Source of the DNA: JBBIMP01 sp037444305
Lineage (GTDB): Bacteria > Acidobacteriota > UBA6911
DNA length: 64,000 bases
NCBI GenBank assembly: GCA_037444305.1
Contig: JBBIMP010000025.1
Coordinates: forward strand, 1 to 64,000
Direction: 5' to 3'
Both the position numbers and the translations under genes were made by a program. The notes beneath the pieces are model-generated. The model was not told where the DNA came from, did not search any database, and was given only the letters and a program-made list of their open reading frames with translations. Positions 36,708 to 45,853 of this stretch are shown here, in pieces. Each line of letters starts with the position of its first letter. Position 1 is the first letter of the stretch.

Positions 36708-37010
36708 TCACTTTTCCCTTCCACGACGCATCCAGGTAAAGCGTCTTCGCATCAGCAGCCACAAGAAAGTGGTGGTGGCCCCCACAATGTACATGATGAT
36801 GATGTTGTTCTCCAGACTCGTAGCGTACAGGTTGTGCCGCAGGTAAGCGGAAATCCCTCCCATCATGAAGCTGAGGGCGGTCAGGAAGGCGGCTATGCCT
36901 CCGCTGGGAGCGCTCGCGGCCCTCACCTTCTCCCAGATCAGCGAAACGAGATAGGACGAAGAACCGGAAGCGATAGCGGGGAGCAGCCAGGCATCCAAGG
37001 CGAAATACAT
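36708..37010 (-). CDS. Small multi-helix membrane protein of unknown function
   Basis: 100 aa from ATG 37010 with GGAAAGG upstream; the longer open frame to 37301 is unsupported. Three hydrophobic stretches are visible: about 8-26 (LLPAIASGSSSYLVSLIW), about 36-52 (GIAAFLTALSFMMGGIS) and about 67-84 (NIIIMYIVGATTTFLWLL), then an arginine-rich tail (RRRFTWMRRGREK). No family recognised. It is a lone gene divergent from fumarase. Confidence 0.65.
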   Translation of the reverse strand: MYFALDAWLLPAIASGSSSYLVSLIWEKVRAASAPSGGIAAFLTALSFMMGGISAYLRHNLYATSLENNIIIMYIVGATTTFLWLLMRRRFTWMRRGREK

Positions 37011-37256
37011 GCGGGCCCCTTTCCTCGAACGGGAACCGACAGGTGCAACCTCCGCGCCGGACAGTTCAGGTTGAATTGCAGTATCCCTGTGTAACAAGGA
37101 TAGCACCTGCGCCGAATCTCCGTGAAGACACCGCCGCCGGGGCAGGCCACCAAACCGGTTCCCGCATTGCCCCGCCGCAGGAAAATATCGCTCCTGTCCC
37201 CGCAACCCTTCTGGCCGCGACCGGCAGAATCGTGGCTGCCGTTCTTTTTTTAAGTG
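37011..37256. other. Intergenic region upstream of fumarase
   Basis: Part of a 302-base gap between two divergent genes. It contains the ribosome-binding site of the small membrane protein at one end and, beyond 37257, the fumarase promoter. I see nothing else I can support. Confidence 0.4.
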
Positions 37257-37287
37257 TTGAACCTCGGCAAATATCCCGGGATATAAT
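37257..37287 (+). promoter_or_regulatory. Fumarase promoter
   Basis: TTGAAC (37257-37262) and a perfect TATAAT (37282-37287) separated by 19 bases; TAAGGAG lies before the ATG at 37313. Confidence 0.6.
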
Positions 37288-37312
37288 GGAAGCTTATACA
37301 TAAGGAGTCCTC

Positions 37313-38839
37313 ATGAAAGAACTGAAGTCCAGTCTGCTCGATCTGATCGTCCAAACATCCGTCGATCTGCCGCCCGATGTCCGCGCTGCCGTGGAGGATG
37401 CCCTCCGCCGCGAAGCGCCCGGCAGCCAGGCCTTCTCCGCCCTCAACGTCATTGCCACGAACGTGGACATGGCCATCGAGGACCGCGGCCCCATCTGCCA
37501 GGACACCGGTTTGCCCGCCTTCGAGATCCGAACTCCGGTCGGGATCAACCAGCTCGAAATAAAGCAGTGCATTCTGGAGGCACTCGCGGAGGCCACGCGG
37601 CTGGGAAAGCTGAGGCCCAATTCGGTCGACTCGATTTCCGGCAAGAACAGCGGGAACAATCTTGGCCCGGGCACGCCCGTCATCCACTGGCACCAGTGGG
37701 AGCATCCCGACGAGGTGGAGGTCCGGCTGATCCTGAAGGGCGGAGGCTGCGAGAACAAGAACATGCAGTACGCAGTGCCCTGCCAGCTGCCGCACCTGGG
37801 CCGGGCCGACAGGAACCTCGACGGGGTGCGCAAGTGCATCCTGCACGCCGTCTGGCAGGCCCAGGGCCAGGGCTGTTCCGCGGGCGCCATCGGAGTAGCC
37901 ATAGGCGGCGACCGCACGTCCGGCTTCCAGCATGCCAAGGACCAGCTGCTCCGCACGTTGGACGACGTGAATCCCGATCCGGCGTTGGCCGCGCTCGAGG
38001 ATTATGTCATGAAAGCCGCCAATTCGCTGGGCATCGGCACCATGGGATTCGGCGGGGCGGTCACACTGATAGGCTGCAAGATCGGGGCGCTGAACCGGCT
38101 GCCCGCCAGCTTTTTCGTCTCCGTCGCATACGATTGCTGGGCGTTCCGCCGCCTCGGCGTCGTGCTGGACGCAGAGACGGGCGGCATCCGGCGCTGGCTC
38201 TACAGGGATGCCAGCCGCCCGATCGAGAAAATGGGCACCGGAGAAGGCTTTCCCCGCACGGGGCGGGAGCGCAAGCTCCGATCGCCCATCAGCGAGGAGG
38301 CGGTGCGCCAATTGAAGGTCGGTGATATCGTCCTGGTAAACGGCGAGATGTATACGGGCCGCGATGCAGTACACGCACACCTCATGAAAAATCCCGCGCC
38401 GGTCGACTTGACGGGCAGCCTCATCTATCACTGCGGCCCGGTGGTGCTACAGGAGAACGGCCGGTGGCGAATGACCGCCGCGGGGCCGACTACTTCGATC
38501 CGTGAGGAACCCTACCAGGGGGAGGTCATCCGCCGCTTCGGCATCCGCGCGGTCATCGGCAAAGGAGGAATGGGGGCGAACACGCTCGCGGCGATGAAAG
38601 ACTTCGGCGCGGTTTACCTCAATGCCATAGGCGGCGCGGCGCAGTACTACGGCCGATGCATCAAGGAGGTGAAGGGGGTCCACTGGCTGGAGTTCGGGCT
38701 GCCGGAAGCCATGTGGCACCTGTCCGTGGAGGATTTTCCCGCAATAGTCACGATGGATGCGCACGGGCGTTCCCTGCACGCGGACGTGGAGCAGACGTCG
38801 GCCGCCGTTCTCGCCACGCTGGCGGATCCGGTGTTCTGA
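37313..38839 (+). CDS. Class I (iron-sulfur) fumarate hydratase, fused alpha and beta domains
   Basis: 508 aa; interconverts fumarate and malate. The N-terminal domain (about 1-290) carries three likely [4Fe-4S] ligands: C62 in GPICQDTG, C188 in GQGCSAG and C275 in YDCWAFRR, a spacing matching E. coli FumA apart from an insertion. The C-terminal beta domain (about 320-508) has VGDIVLVNGEMYTGRDAVH, GPTTSIREEPY and GKGGMG. One polypeptide equals the two-subunit archaeal/anaerobe type joined. A related tartrate dehydratase cannot be fully excluded. Own promoter and AAGGAG site. Confidence 0.93.
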   Translation: MKELKSSLLDLIVQTSVDLPPDVRAAVEDALRREAPGSQAFSALNVIATNVDMAIEDRGPICQDTGLPAFEIRTPVGINQLEIKQCILEALAEATRLGKLRPNSVDSISGKNSGNNLGPGTPVIHWHQWEHPDEVEVRLILKGGGCENKNMQYAVPCQLPHLGRADRNLDGVRKCILHAVWQAQGQGCSAGAIGVAIGGDRTSGFQHAKDQLLRTLDDVNPDPALAALEDYVMKAANSLGIGTMGFGGAVTLIGCKIGALNRLPASFFVSVAYDCWAFRRLGVVLDAETGGIRRWLYRDASRPIEKMGTGEGFPRTGRERKLRSPISEEAVRQLKVGDIVLVNGEMYTGRDAVHAHLMKNPAPVDLTGSLIYHCGPVVLQENGRWRMTAAGPTTSIREEPYQGEVIRRFGIRAVIGKGGMGANTLAAMKDFGAVYLNAIGGAAQYYGRCIKEVKGVHWLEFGLPEAMWHLSVEDFPAIVTMDAHGRSLHADVEQTSAAVLATLADPVF

Positions 38840-38904
38840 TCGGCGGAAGCACGCGCTTCTTCGGCCGCCGCGCGATGCCGCAGGCGCCGGGCGCGCGCCG
38901 GGAT

Positions 38905-38934
38905 TTGATCTTTGCGTCCGCGTGGCAGTAAACT
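38905..38934 (+). promoter_or_regulatory. pcm promoter, leaderless geometry
   Basis: TTGATC (38905-38910), 18-base spacer, TAAACT (38929-38934); the -10 ends 9 bases before the pcm ATG and no Shine-Dalgarno is present. Confidence 0.55.
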
Positions 38935-38943
38935 CTTTCCGGT

Positions 38944-39729
38944 ATGAGGCTGAGGATGACCCTCAACTATCTCAGGCATGGCGCGCTTTTTCTGGCGGTT
39001 ATCCCGATCGTAGCCGGCGGTGGATGCTCCGCCAACAGGTCGATCCTGGGCGACAAGGTGAACCAGCAGACATCCCAATCGGACGAGCAGCGTTACCAGC
39101 ACCTGCGGGATCGCATGGTCCGCGAGCAGCTGGAGGGGCGCGACATCCGCGACCGGCGCGTGTTGCAGGCCATGCGGGACGTGCCGCGGCATATGTTCGT
39201 GCCCGGCGGGATCGCCGATTCCGCCTACCAGGACAGTGCGCTGCCGCTGGAGCTGGGCCAGACGATCTCGCAGCCTTACATCGTGGGATACATGACCCAG
39301 GCCCTAAGGCTGCAGGGCGACGAAAAGGTGCTCGAAATCGGCACGGGCTTTGGTTACCAGGCGGCGGTCCTGTCGAGAATCGTACCCCGCGTGTTCACCA
39401 TCGAGATCCTCCCCGAGCTCGCCGAGAGGGCACGGGCCATTCTCGAGGGACTGGGCTATGACAATGTCCAGGTCCGCACCGGAGACGGATACCGGGGATG
39501 GCCGGAGGAGGCCCCTTTCGACTGCATCATCGTGACCGCCGCACCGGACCACGTGCCTCAGCCTTTGGTGGACCAGTTGAAGGAAGGCGGGCGGATGATC
39601 ATTCCGGTCGGAGGCTTCGAGCAGCACCTGATTTTGATCGAAAAAGGCAGGTCGGGCGTCACCCGGCGCACAACCATCCCGGTGCGGTTCGTTCCCATGA
39701 CGGGCCAGGCTCAAAAACCGCCCGAATGA
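38944..39729 (+). CDS. pcm: Exported protein-L-isoaspartate O-methyltransferase
   Basis: Repairs isoaspartyl damage in proteins using S-adenosylmethionine. 261 aa, with about 40 residues more than the cytoplasmic enzyme. The N-terminus has a hydrophobic signal (GALFLAVIPIVAGGGC), a weak lipobox, suggesting a periplasmic lipoprotein. The methyltransferase core is intact: RHMFVPGG, DSALPLELGQTISQPYIV, VLEIGTGFGYQAAVLS, and FDCIIVTAAPDHVPQPLVDQL. Converges on pncB across a strong hairpin. The export of an AdoMet-dependent enzyme is odd because the periplasm lacks AdoMet. Confidence 0.9.
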   Translation: MRLRMTLNYLRHGALFLAVIPIVAGGGCSANRSILGDKVNQQTSQSDEQRYQHLRDRMVREQLEGRDIRDRRVLQAMRDVPRHMFVPGGIADSAYQDSALPLELGQTISQPYIVGYMTQALRLQGDEKVLEIGTGFGYQAAVLSRIVPRVFTIEILPELAERARAILEGLGYDNVQVRTGDGYRGWPEEAPFDCIIVTAAPDHVPQPLVDQLKEGGRMIIPVGGFEQHLILIEKGRSGVTRRTTIPVRFVPMTGQAQKPPE

Positions 39730-39739
39730 GGCAGGCGCA

Positions 39740-39766
39740 GGGGCACGGCTACGGCCGCCGTGCCCC
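39740..39766. terminator. Strong hairpin between convergent pcm and pncB
   Basis: GGGGCACGGC-TACGGCC-GCCGTGCCCC: a perfect 10-bp stem with a 7-base loop, 10 bases from each neighbouring stop codon. No T-run, but the position fits a bidirectional terminator or mRNA-end stabiliser. Confidence 0.55.
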
Positions 39767-39775
39767 GCTGCAGGC

Positions 39776-41275
39776 TCAGACTGCGGCCCGCCTGATTGCC
39801 TGCGCCCGCTGCCGCCACAGGGCCTGCGTCAATCCGACCCAGTATCGGTGAGGATTGTGCAGCCGCCTGCAGCCCTCGTGCAACGCCTCGAGCTGCTCCC
39901 TGCGCCGGGCACGGATCTGCTCCAGGGACGGCCACTCGCCGGCCGGCTCTCCATCCACCACAATCTGCTCCAGCAACTCGACCCTGCGCCCGCCCGCCAG
40001 CTTTTTCCTGCGCCGGGGATTGAGCGGGTCGATCAGCAGCGCCTCGCCCGCCGCCAGGTCCTCCTTGCGCAGTGCCAGGGCATCCGCCTCCATGAGGCCT
40101 TCCGCGCTGAAAAACCGGATCAAATTCTTGTCACCCGGAGTGGTCATCTTGGCCGGATTGCTGCTCAGCTTGATCGTCGGCCTGGAATTGTGCGCGACCA
40201 TTTTGTAAACGCCGCCAAGCGCGCCCCCCCCGGGGCCGCCGCCGGTGATCAGCCTGGTGCCCACACCCCAGGCATCCACGCATCCGCCCGCGGCCAGTAT
40301 GTCGGCTATCGCAGCCTCATCCAGTTCGCTTGAAGCCAGGATCCGGACGTAGCTCAGCCCGGCGGCATCGAGTGCGGCCCGGGCTTCCCGGCTCAGATGA
40401 GCGATATCTCCGCTGTCGAGGCGAATTCCGGCCAGCCGGTGCCCGGAGCCCTCCAATTCGCGGGCAACCCGGATCGCGTGGGGCACTCCGCTGTTGAGCA
40501 CATCGTAGGTGTCAACCAGGAGAACGCAGTCGTCGGGAACGGCGCGGGCGAACGCTCTGAACGCCTCCAATTCGGAGGGAAAAGACTGTACCAGGCTGTG
40601 GGCGTGGGTCCCCCGGGCGGGCATGTTCAGCAACGCCGCTCCCTGCACGTTCGAGGTCGCCTCGACGCCTCCGATGTATGCGGCCCGGCATCCACTGAGC
40701 GCGCCGTCGGGACCCTGCGCACGGCGAAGGCCGAACTCCACGATCGGTGCGTGCCGCGCCGCCTCGCAAATACGGGCCGCTTTCGTGGCAATCAGGGTCT
40801 GGAAATTGACGTGGCACAGAAGGATGGTCTCGATCAGCTGGCAGTCGATCAGCGGGCCGCTGACCTGCACCAGCGGCTCGTGAGGGAATACAACGGTTCC
40901 CTCCGGTACGGCCCTTATGCTGCCGCGGAAGCAATGCCCCGCCAGGTACTGGAGGAATTCCCCGGAAAACAGCGGTTTTCCCGCCGAGGTCCGGAGGGAT
41001 TCCAGGAACGTTAGGTCCTGGCTGCTGTACCGGGTTTCGAGGACCGCGCGCACCGCGGTCTCGAGTCCGGCTGCCACGGCATAACCTCCATGGAAAGGAT
41101 TCCGGCGGTAGTAGAGATCGAAAATCGCGCTGTCGCCTGCCATTCCCTGGCCAAGGTAGGCGGCCGCCATGGTGAGCTCGTAGAGATCGGTCAGCAATCC
41201 CCGCGTGGGCGCGGTTCTGTGCGCGGCATCGGGCGACGCCGGTTCCCGGTTTCCCTGCAGGCGTTTTCCCGTCAT
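39776..41275 (-). CDS. pncB: Nicotinate phosphoribosyltransferase
   Basis: Makes nicotinate mononucleotide from nicotinate and PRPP (Preiss-Handler pathway). 499 aa. LLTDLYELTMAAAYL, EFGLRRAQGPDGAL and GTHAHSLVQSF with the catalytic His region, VLLVDTYDVLNSG, IRLDSGDIAHLSREAR and GVGTRLITGG are signatures. The C-terminal extension (about 400-499) is basic and typical of the long form. GAAGGA precedes the ATG. It lies 9 bases after nadE in an amidase-nadE-pncB operon dedicated to NAD synthesis. Confidence 0.94.
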   Translation of the reverse strand: MTGKRLQGNREPASPDAAHRTAPTRGLLTDLYELTMAAAYLGQGMAGDSAIFDLYYRRNPFHGGYAVAAGLETAVRAVLETRYSSQDLTFLESLRTSAGKPLFSGEFLQYLAGHCFRGSIRAVPEGTVVFPHEPLVQVSGPLIDCQLIETILLCHVNFQTLIATKAARICEAARHAPIVEFGLRRAQGPDGALSGCRAAYIGGVEATSNVQGAALLNMPARGTHAHSLVQSFPSELEAFRAFARAVPDDCVLLVDTYDVLNSGVPHAIRVARELEGSGHRLAGIRLDSGDIAHLSREARAALDAAGLSYVRILASSELDEAAIADILAAGGCVDAWGVGTRLITGGGPGGGALGGVYKMVAHNSRPTIKLSSNPAKMTTPGDKNLIRFFSAEGLMEADALALRKEDLAAGEALLIDPLNPRRRKKLAGGRRVELLEQIVVDGEPAGEWPSLEQIRARRREQLEALHEGCRRLHNPHRYWVGLTQALWRQRAQAIRRAAV

Positions 41276-41284
41276 GTCGATCCT

Positions 41285-42919
41285 TCAAAAGCCGAGTTTC
41301 ATCGCGATCGGCATCCTCCTGCCGCTGCCGAAGGCACGGGCACTGACCCGGAGGCCGGGCGCCGCCTGGCGTCGCTTGTACTCGTTGCGGTGGATCATCC
41401 TCATGACGCCGGTGACCACATCGGCATCATATCCCCGGGCCACAATCTCTCCCGCGCTGAGTTGCTCCTCCACGGCAAGCTTCAGTATGCCGTCCAGTAT
41501 TTCGTAGTCCGGGAGGGTGTCCTGGTCGGTCTGATTAGGCCTCAGCTCGGCCGTAGGCGCCCGCAACAGTGAGTTTGCGGGTATCCACTCCCTTTCCCTG
41601 TTGATATGGCGGGCGAGCCTGTACACGAGGGTTTTCGGCACATCCGAAATCACGGCCAGGCCGCCCGCCATGTCGCCGTAGAGCGTGCAGTACCCGACGC
41701 CCAGCTCCGACTTGTTGCCCGTACTCAGCACGAGGTGCCCGAACTTGTTGGACAGCGCCATGAGAATGTTCCCCCGGACGCGCGCCTGGATATTCTCTTC
41801 CGTCTCGTCTTCGGGAAGGCCGGCAAAAACCTCCGCCATCGCCTCGCGGAAGGACCGCACTATGGGCAGAATGGGAATGACCTGGAAACCGATTCCGAGG
41901 TTCTGCGCCAGCCGCCGGGCATCATCCTCGCTGGCCCTGGAAGAGTAGGCGGAGGGGAGTGCCACGCCCAGAACGTTTTCCCCACCCAGCGCCGCCGCCG
42001 CAATGCAGGCGGTCACCGCGGAATCGATGCCCCCGCTCAGGCCCAGGACGGCCGAGCGGAAGCCACACTTTCTGGCGTAGTCGCGCGTGCCCATAACCAA
42101 GGCTTCCCAAAGCAGCGCCTCCATGTCCGCAGCCAGGTAGCCGATGTCCTGCGCAGATTCGGTATCGGCCACCAGCAGATCTTCCGCGAAGCTCCTGCCG
42201 CGGGCGATCACGTTTCCGGCTGCTCCGAGCACCAGGCTGTTGCCGTCAAAAAGCAGTTCGTCGTTGCCTCCCACGAGGTTGGCGAATAGCAGGGGAATCC
42301 CGTGCGCCCGGACGTGGGCCCGCAGCAGCCGGAAGCGGAACGCGGGCTTCTCCATTTCATAGGGGGAGGCGGCGATGTTGATCAGCAGGTCGGCCCCGGC
42401 CTCCGCGAGGCTCCGCATGGGATCGGTTTCGTACAGCGGCACGGGCCAGAATTCGCCGGGATTCCAGGCATCTTCACAGATCGAAATGCCGAGTTTCCGG
42501 CCGCGAAAGGGAATGATGACCGGCCGGGCGGAGGGTTCGAAGTACCGATCCTCGTCGAAGACGTCATAGGTCGGCAGCAAGGTCTTGTGCACAATCTCGC
42601 GCACTGCGCCCTCCGCGATGAACGCGGCCGCATTGTAAAAGGCCCTGCCTTCGGACCGCCGGTTGCGGTCCACGAAGCCCACAACCATGCCGATGCCGTC
42701 GGCCTCCAGGGCAATCTCGTGGAGCGCGCTGAGGTTGGCGTCCACGAAACCGCTCACTCCGAGAAGGTCTTTGGGCGGGTAACCGGTCAGGCAGAGTTCG
42801 GGGAATACCACAAGGTCGGCATCCGTGCGCCTCGCTGCCCGCGCCGCCTTGCGAACGAGTTCCGCGTTGCCCCGGATATCTCCCACCGTGCTGTTGATCT
42901 GGGCGAGCGCGACTTTCAT
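41285..42919 (-). CDS. nadE: Glutamine-dependent NAD+ synthetase
   Basis: 544 aa with two domains. N-terminal glutaminase (nitrilase fold, about 1-255) with E-K-C triad: PELCLTGYPP, HKTLLPTYDVFDE and GISICEDAWNPG. C-terminal synthetase (about 270-544) with the ATP P-loop LGLSGGIDSAVTACIA, STGNKSELGVGYCTLYGD and NEYKRRQAAPG. Converts nicotinate adenine dinucleotide to NAD+. Its ATG overlaps the amidase stop by 4 bases. Confidence 0.96.
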   Translation of the reverse strand: MKVALAQINSTVGDIRGNAELVRKAARAARRTDADLVVFPELCLTGYPPKDLLGVSGFVDANLSALHEIALEADGIGMVVGFVDRNRRSEGRAFYNAAAFIAEGAVREIVHKTLLPTYDVFDEDRYFEPSARPVIIPFRGRKLGISICEDAWNPGEFWPVPLYETDPMRSLAEAGADLLINIAASPYEMEKPAFRFRLLRAHVRAHGIPLLFANLVGGNDELLFDGNSLVLGAAGNVIARGRSFAEDLLVADTESAQDIGYLAADMEALLWEALVMGTRDYARKCGFRSAVLGLSGGIDSAVTACIAAAALGGENVLGVALPSAYSSRASEDDARRLAQNLGIGFQVIPILPIVRSFREAMAEVFAGLPEDETEENIQARVRGNILMALSNKFGHLVLSTGNKSELGVGYCTLYGDMAGGLAVISDVPKTLVYRLARHINREREWIPANSLLRAPTAELRPNQTDQDTLPDYEILDGILKLAVEEQLSAGEIVARGYDADVVTGVMRMIHRNEYKRRQAAPGLRVSARAFGSGRRMPIAMKLGF

Positions 42920-44370
42920 GGCCTTCCTTCGGCAGAGGAGGAGGCCTCCGAGCCATCCTCATCCTGGGGGAATCGCTCGTGCCAGCGGGTTGCCCTTTCA
43001 AACGCGTAGGCGACGCGCAGCACGGTCTGCTCGTCGCCCTTGCGCCCAATGATCTGCAGCCCGGTGGGCAGGCCGTCGCGCGAAAAGCCGCAGGGGACCG
43101 AGATCGCGGGCAGGCCGGCGAGGTTTGCCGGCCGGGTCAGGCGCAGCAGTGCCAGCCGGACATCCTCGAATCCGGAGCCGATTCGCACCTCGGACTCGGC
43201 AACCGGCGTGGCCGTCACCGGCAGTGCCGGTACCGCCAGGCAATCCACCTTATCGAACACGGCCGCGAACTCCCCGGCGTACTGCTGCTGCGCCTCCCTT
43301 GCCTGCAGGTAGCTCACCGCCGTCACCCTCTCGACCTCCCCCAGGCGGCGGCGGACATCGGCCCCATAGTCCTCAGGCCTGGACCTCAGCCACTCCGAAT
43401 GATACGCCAGCGCTTCGGCTCCCGTGATCACCGCCGCCAGCCTGGCGGTATCCCCGAGCCAGCGCAGCGGGATTTCCCGCACCTCCGCGCCATTTTCCCG
43501 CAGCACCTCCACGGCCGCCAGGACATTTCGCCGGACATCCCTTTGGACGCGGTCGAAGAAATAATGCCTGGGCAGACCGAGACGCAGCCCGCGGATCCCT
43601 CTTTTCATCCCGGCCAGAAAGGATGCGCCCTCCTGTCCAAAGCTGGACGCGTCCCGCGCGTCGATCCCCGCGATCACTCCCAGGACGATCGCCGCATCCT
43701 CGACGCATCGGCAGAGGGGTCCCACGTGATCGAGGCTGCGCGCCAGGGGGATGATGCCATGCAGGGGGACGCGTCCCCAGGTGGGTTTGAGCCCAACACA
43801 GCCGCACGCGGCCGCGGGGATGCGGATCGAGCCGCCCGTATCGGTTCCCAATCCCGCCAGCGCGAGCGCAGCCACCACGGCCGCTGCGCTGCCGCCGCTC
43901 GACCCTCCGGAGATCCGCGCCGCGTTCCACGGATTGCGGACAGCGCCAAAGTGAGGGTTCACGTTGGTAGGGCCAAAGGCGAACTCGTGCAGGTTCGTTT
44001 TTCCCAGCAGCACGGCACCCGCCCGGCACAGGCGATCCACTACCGCCGCGTTCTCCAACGGCCGGAAGTTCGCCAGTATTTTCGAGCCGGCCGTGGTCCG
44101 GATGCCCTCGGTGTGGATCAGATCCTTCAGGCAGACTGGGATGCCGTGAAGCGGGCCCCGGTAGCGCCCGCGCGCGATCTCCGCTTCGGCCTTCCGGGCC
44201 TGCGACAGCGCCAGTTCCGCGGTCACCGTGATGTACGACTGAAGCCTACCGTCGAGCCGGCCGATTCTGCGGAGGAATTCCTGCGCAAGTTCCACCGGGG
44301 AGAGCCGCCGCTGGCGAAGCCAGGGCGCGAGACGCGCGATCGTGAGTTTTCCGTCGTTGTTCAGTTTCAT
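42916..44370 (-). CDS. Amidase-signature family amidohydrolase
   Basis: 484 aa from ATG 44370. The Ser-cisSer-Lys triad is intact: VCLKDLIHTEGI (Lys), ISGGSSGGSAAAV (cis-Ser) and GTDTGGSIRIPAA (nucleophile). ITVTAELALSQA-type N-terminal helix and a normal C-terminus. It resembles GatA, but gatB and gatC are absent here. It is translationally coupled to nadE (ATGA) and sits in an operon with pncB, so deamidation of nicotinamide to nicotinate is an attractive but unproven role. Substrate specificity cannot be read from sequence. Confidence 0.85.
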   Translation of the reverse strand: MKLNNDGKLTIARLAPWLRQRRLSPVELAQEFLRRIGRLDGRLQSYITVTAELALSQARKAEAEIARGRYRGPLHGIPVCLKDLIHTEGIRTTAGSKILANFRPLENAAVVDRLCRAGAVLLGKTNLHEFAFGPTNVNPHFGAVRNPWNAARISGGSSGGSAAAVVAALALAGLGTDTGGSIRIPAAACGCVGLKPTWGRVPLHGIIPLARSLDHVGPLCRCVEDAAIVLGVIAGIDARDASSFGQEGASFLAGMKRGIRGLRLGLPRHYFFDRVQRDVRRNVLAAVEVLRENGAEVREIPLRWLGDTARLAAVITGAEALAYHSEWLRSRPEDYGADVRRRLGEVERVTAVSYLQAREAQQQYAGEFAAVFDKVDCLAVPALPVTATPVAESEVRIGSGFEDVRLALLRLTRPANLAGLPAISVPCGFSRDGLPTGLQIIGRKGDEQTVLRVAYAFERATRWHERFPQDEDGSEASSSAEGRP

Positions 44371-44530
44371 TCGGGTGTTCCGCGCCGCTCGAACCGGCAG
44401 GCAGGCAAGCGAAAGCCGCCACCGCAAGGACGATTTCCGCTCGGGAATGACGGTTGCATACGATGGCGGCCGGTGCAGTTTTCAAGTCCCTGCGCGCGCA
44501 CGCTCTTTCGGCCCGTGCGCAACGCACGCT

Positions 44531-45631
44531 TCAGAGCCTGTCCAGATGGGCATCCTCTTCAATGACCGGCCTTGATTCCTCGCGCGAGATGAGCAGGCCG
44601 GAAATCACGCTCAGGACGATCATCGCCAGTACGAAGAACATGAAGTACCTGCGGAATTTGGGCAGTTCTCCCAGCACCTCGTCCACCGTGCCCGTCGTGG
44701 CCACGATCCAATTCAGTCGGGGGTACAGGTCCATGAAGTTGGAGGAAGGCAGCCCAAAGACGGACTCGGGAGCGGACGTGGTCACCACGTATTTCCGCCC
44801 CTTCTCCCTCGCCCGCAGGATATCCAGCGTTGCCGGATACGCGCGGCGGTCCATGAGATTGTAGCCCGGAGCGGAGATGACCTCCCCCTTGGCGCGCAGC
44901 AGGACGGCCGTTGCATTCGGGCCCGCCCTGAATGAGCCGATGATGGAGTGAATGGCCTGGGCCCCGAGAACCACCTTGATGACGCCGATCACTCCCTGGG
45001 AGGAATCGACGAAAGGCTGGGATAGCTCGAGCGCGTGGGTTTTGGTGCTGTCGTCGAAGACAATGTCGCCGATGTGCACCAAGCCGCGGACGCCATCCCC
45101 GTATGTCTCCTTCCACCACTCCTCATCTGCCTGGTAGTAGTCCGTCGTCTTGCCGCTTGCCGCCACCAACCGACCCAGAAAATCTGTGACCATGATCTCC
45201 CTGTAAGAGGGATTCACCTCCATATAACGCTTGAGGAACTTCCCAGCCTCGCTTTCGAGTATCGATCTGAGCAGGGGCGCATCGGGCGTGAGAGACGGCC
45301 ACTGGGATTCTGTCCTGGGGATGGCCCGGCGGATTTCCTCCAGGTCCTTTTTCAAATCCAGATTGCCCCGGCTTATGGCTTCCCGCAGGACCGGCACCTC
45401 GGTCAGGCCCGCGATCTGCATGATCTGGTTTTGCAGGTAGTTGTTCAAGGAGGAGAAAGCCGTATCCGCCGACTGGCTCATGTTGGAGCCGGCCATTTCA
45501 AGATAAGCCGACTCGTAACTGCGGAAGAGCCACCAGCTGCCTGCGAGCAGCGGGATTGTAGCCAGCAGCAGCAGGATCGAAAGAACGCGAAAATCTATTC
45601 TGAATTTTCCCCTTTTTGGTGTCTTGTTCAT
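44531..45631 (-). CDS. Membrane-bound double-Cache (PDC-like) sensor domain protein without output domain
   Basis: 366 aa from ATG 45631 (GGGGAGGC upstream). A first membrane helix (about 16-34, VLSILLLLATIPLLAGSWWL), a large periplasmic Cache region (about 40-320) with YREIMVTDFLGRLVAASGK and GVIGVIKVVLGAQAI, and a second helix (about 327-345, FMFFVLAMIVLSVISGLLI). Only some 20 cytoplasmic residues follow, so no HAMP, kinase, methyl-accepting or cyclase domain. It may signal through a partner, or be an orphan ligand sensor. Confidence 0.78.
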   Translation of the reverse strand: MNKTPKRGKFRIDFRVLSILLLLATIPLLAGSWWLFRSYESAYLEMAGSNMSQSADTAFSSLNNYLQNQIMQIAGLTEVPVLREAISRGNLDLKKDLEEIRRAIPRTESQWPSLTPDAPLLRSILESEAGKFLKRYMEVNPSYREIMVTDFLGRLVAASGKTTDYYQADEEWWKETYGDGVRGLVHIGDIVFDDSTKTHALELSQPFVDSSQGVIGVIKVVLGAQAIHSIIGSFRAGPNATAVLLRAKGEVISAPGYNLMDRRAYPATLDILRAREKGRKYVVTTSAPESVFGLPSSNFMDLYPRLNWIVATTGTVDEVLGELPKFRRYFMFFVLAMIVLSVISGLLISREESRPVIEEDAHLDRL

Positions 45632-45853
45632 TTCGCCTCCCCTGAATGAGTTTGAGGGAGTAAGGAGAAGCAACTCGATGGTGATTGCTCGCTTTCTCCA
45701 GGGTTCCCTGGTTCACCGCCCGAGTTCGACGGTAGTCAATCGTATGGAATTATGATACATCTCCGCAGGGGTGATTGGCCACCACACTGCAAAAAAAAGC
45801 GCTAAACATAGGCCGTTTGCCGCAGCCCGGCCTTTTTCATTCGGGGATGGCGC

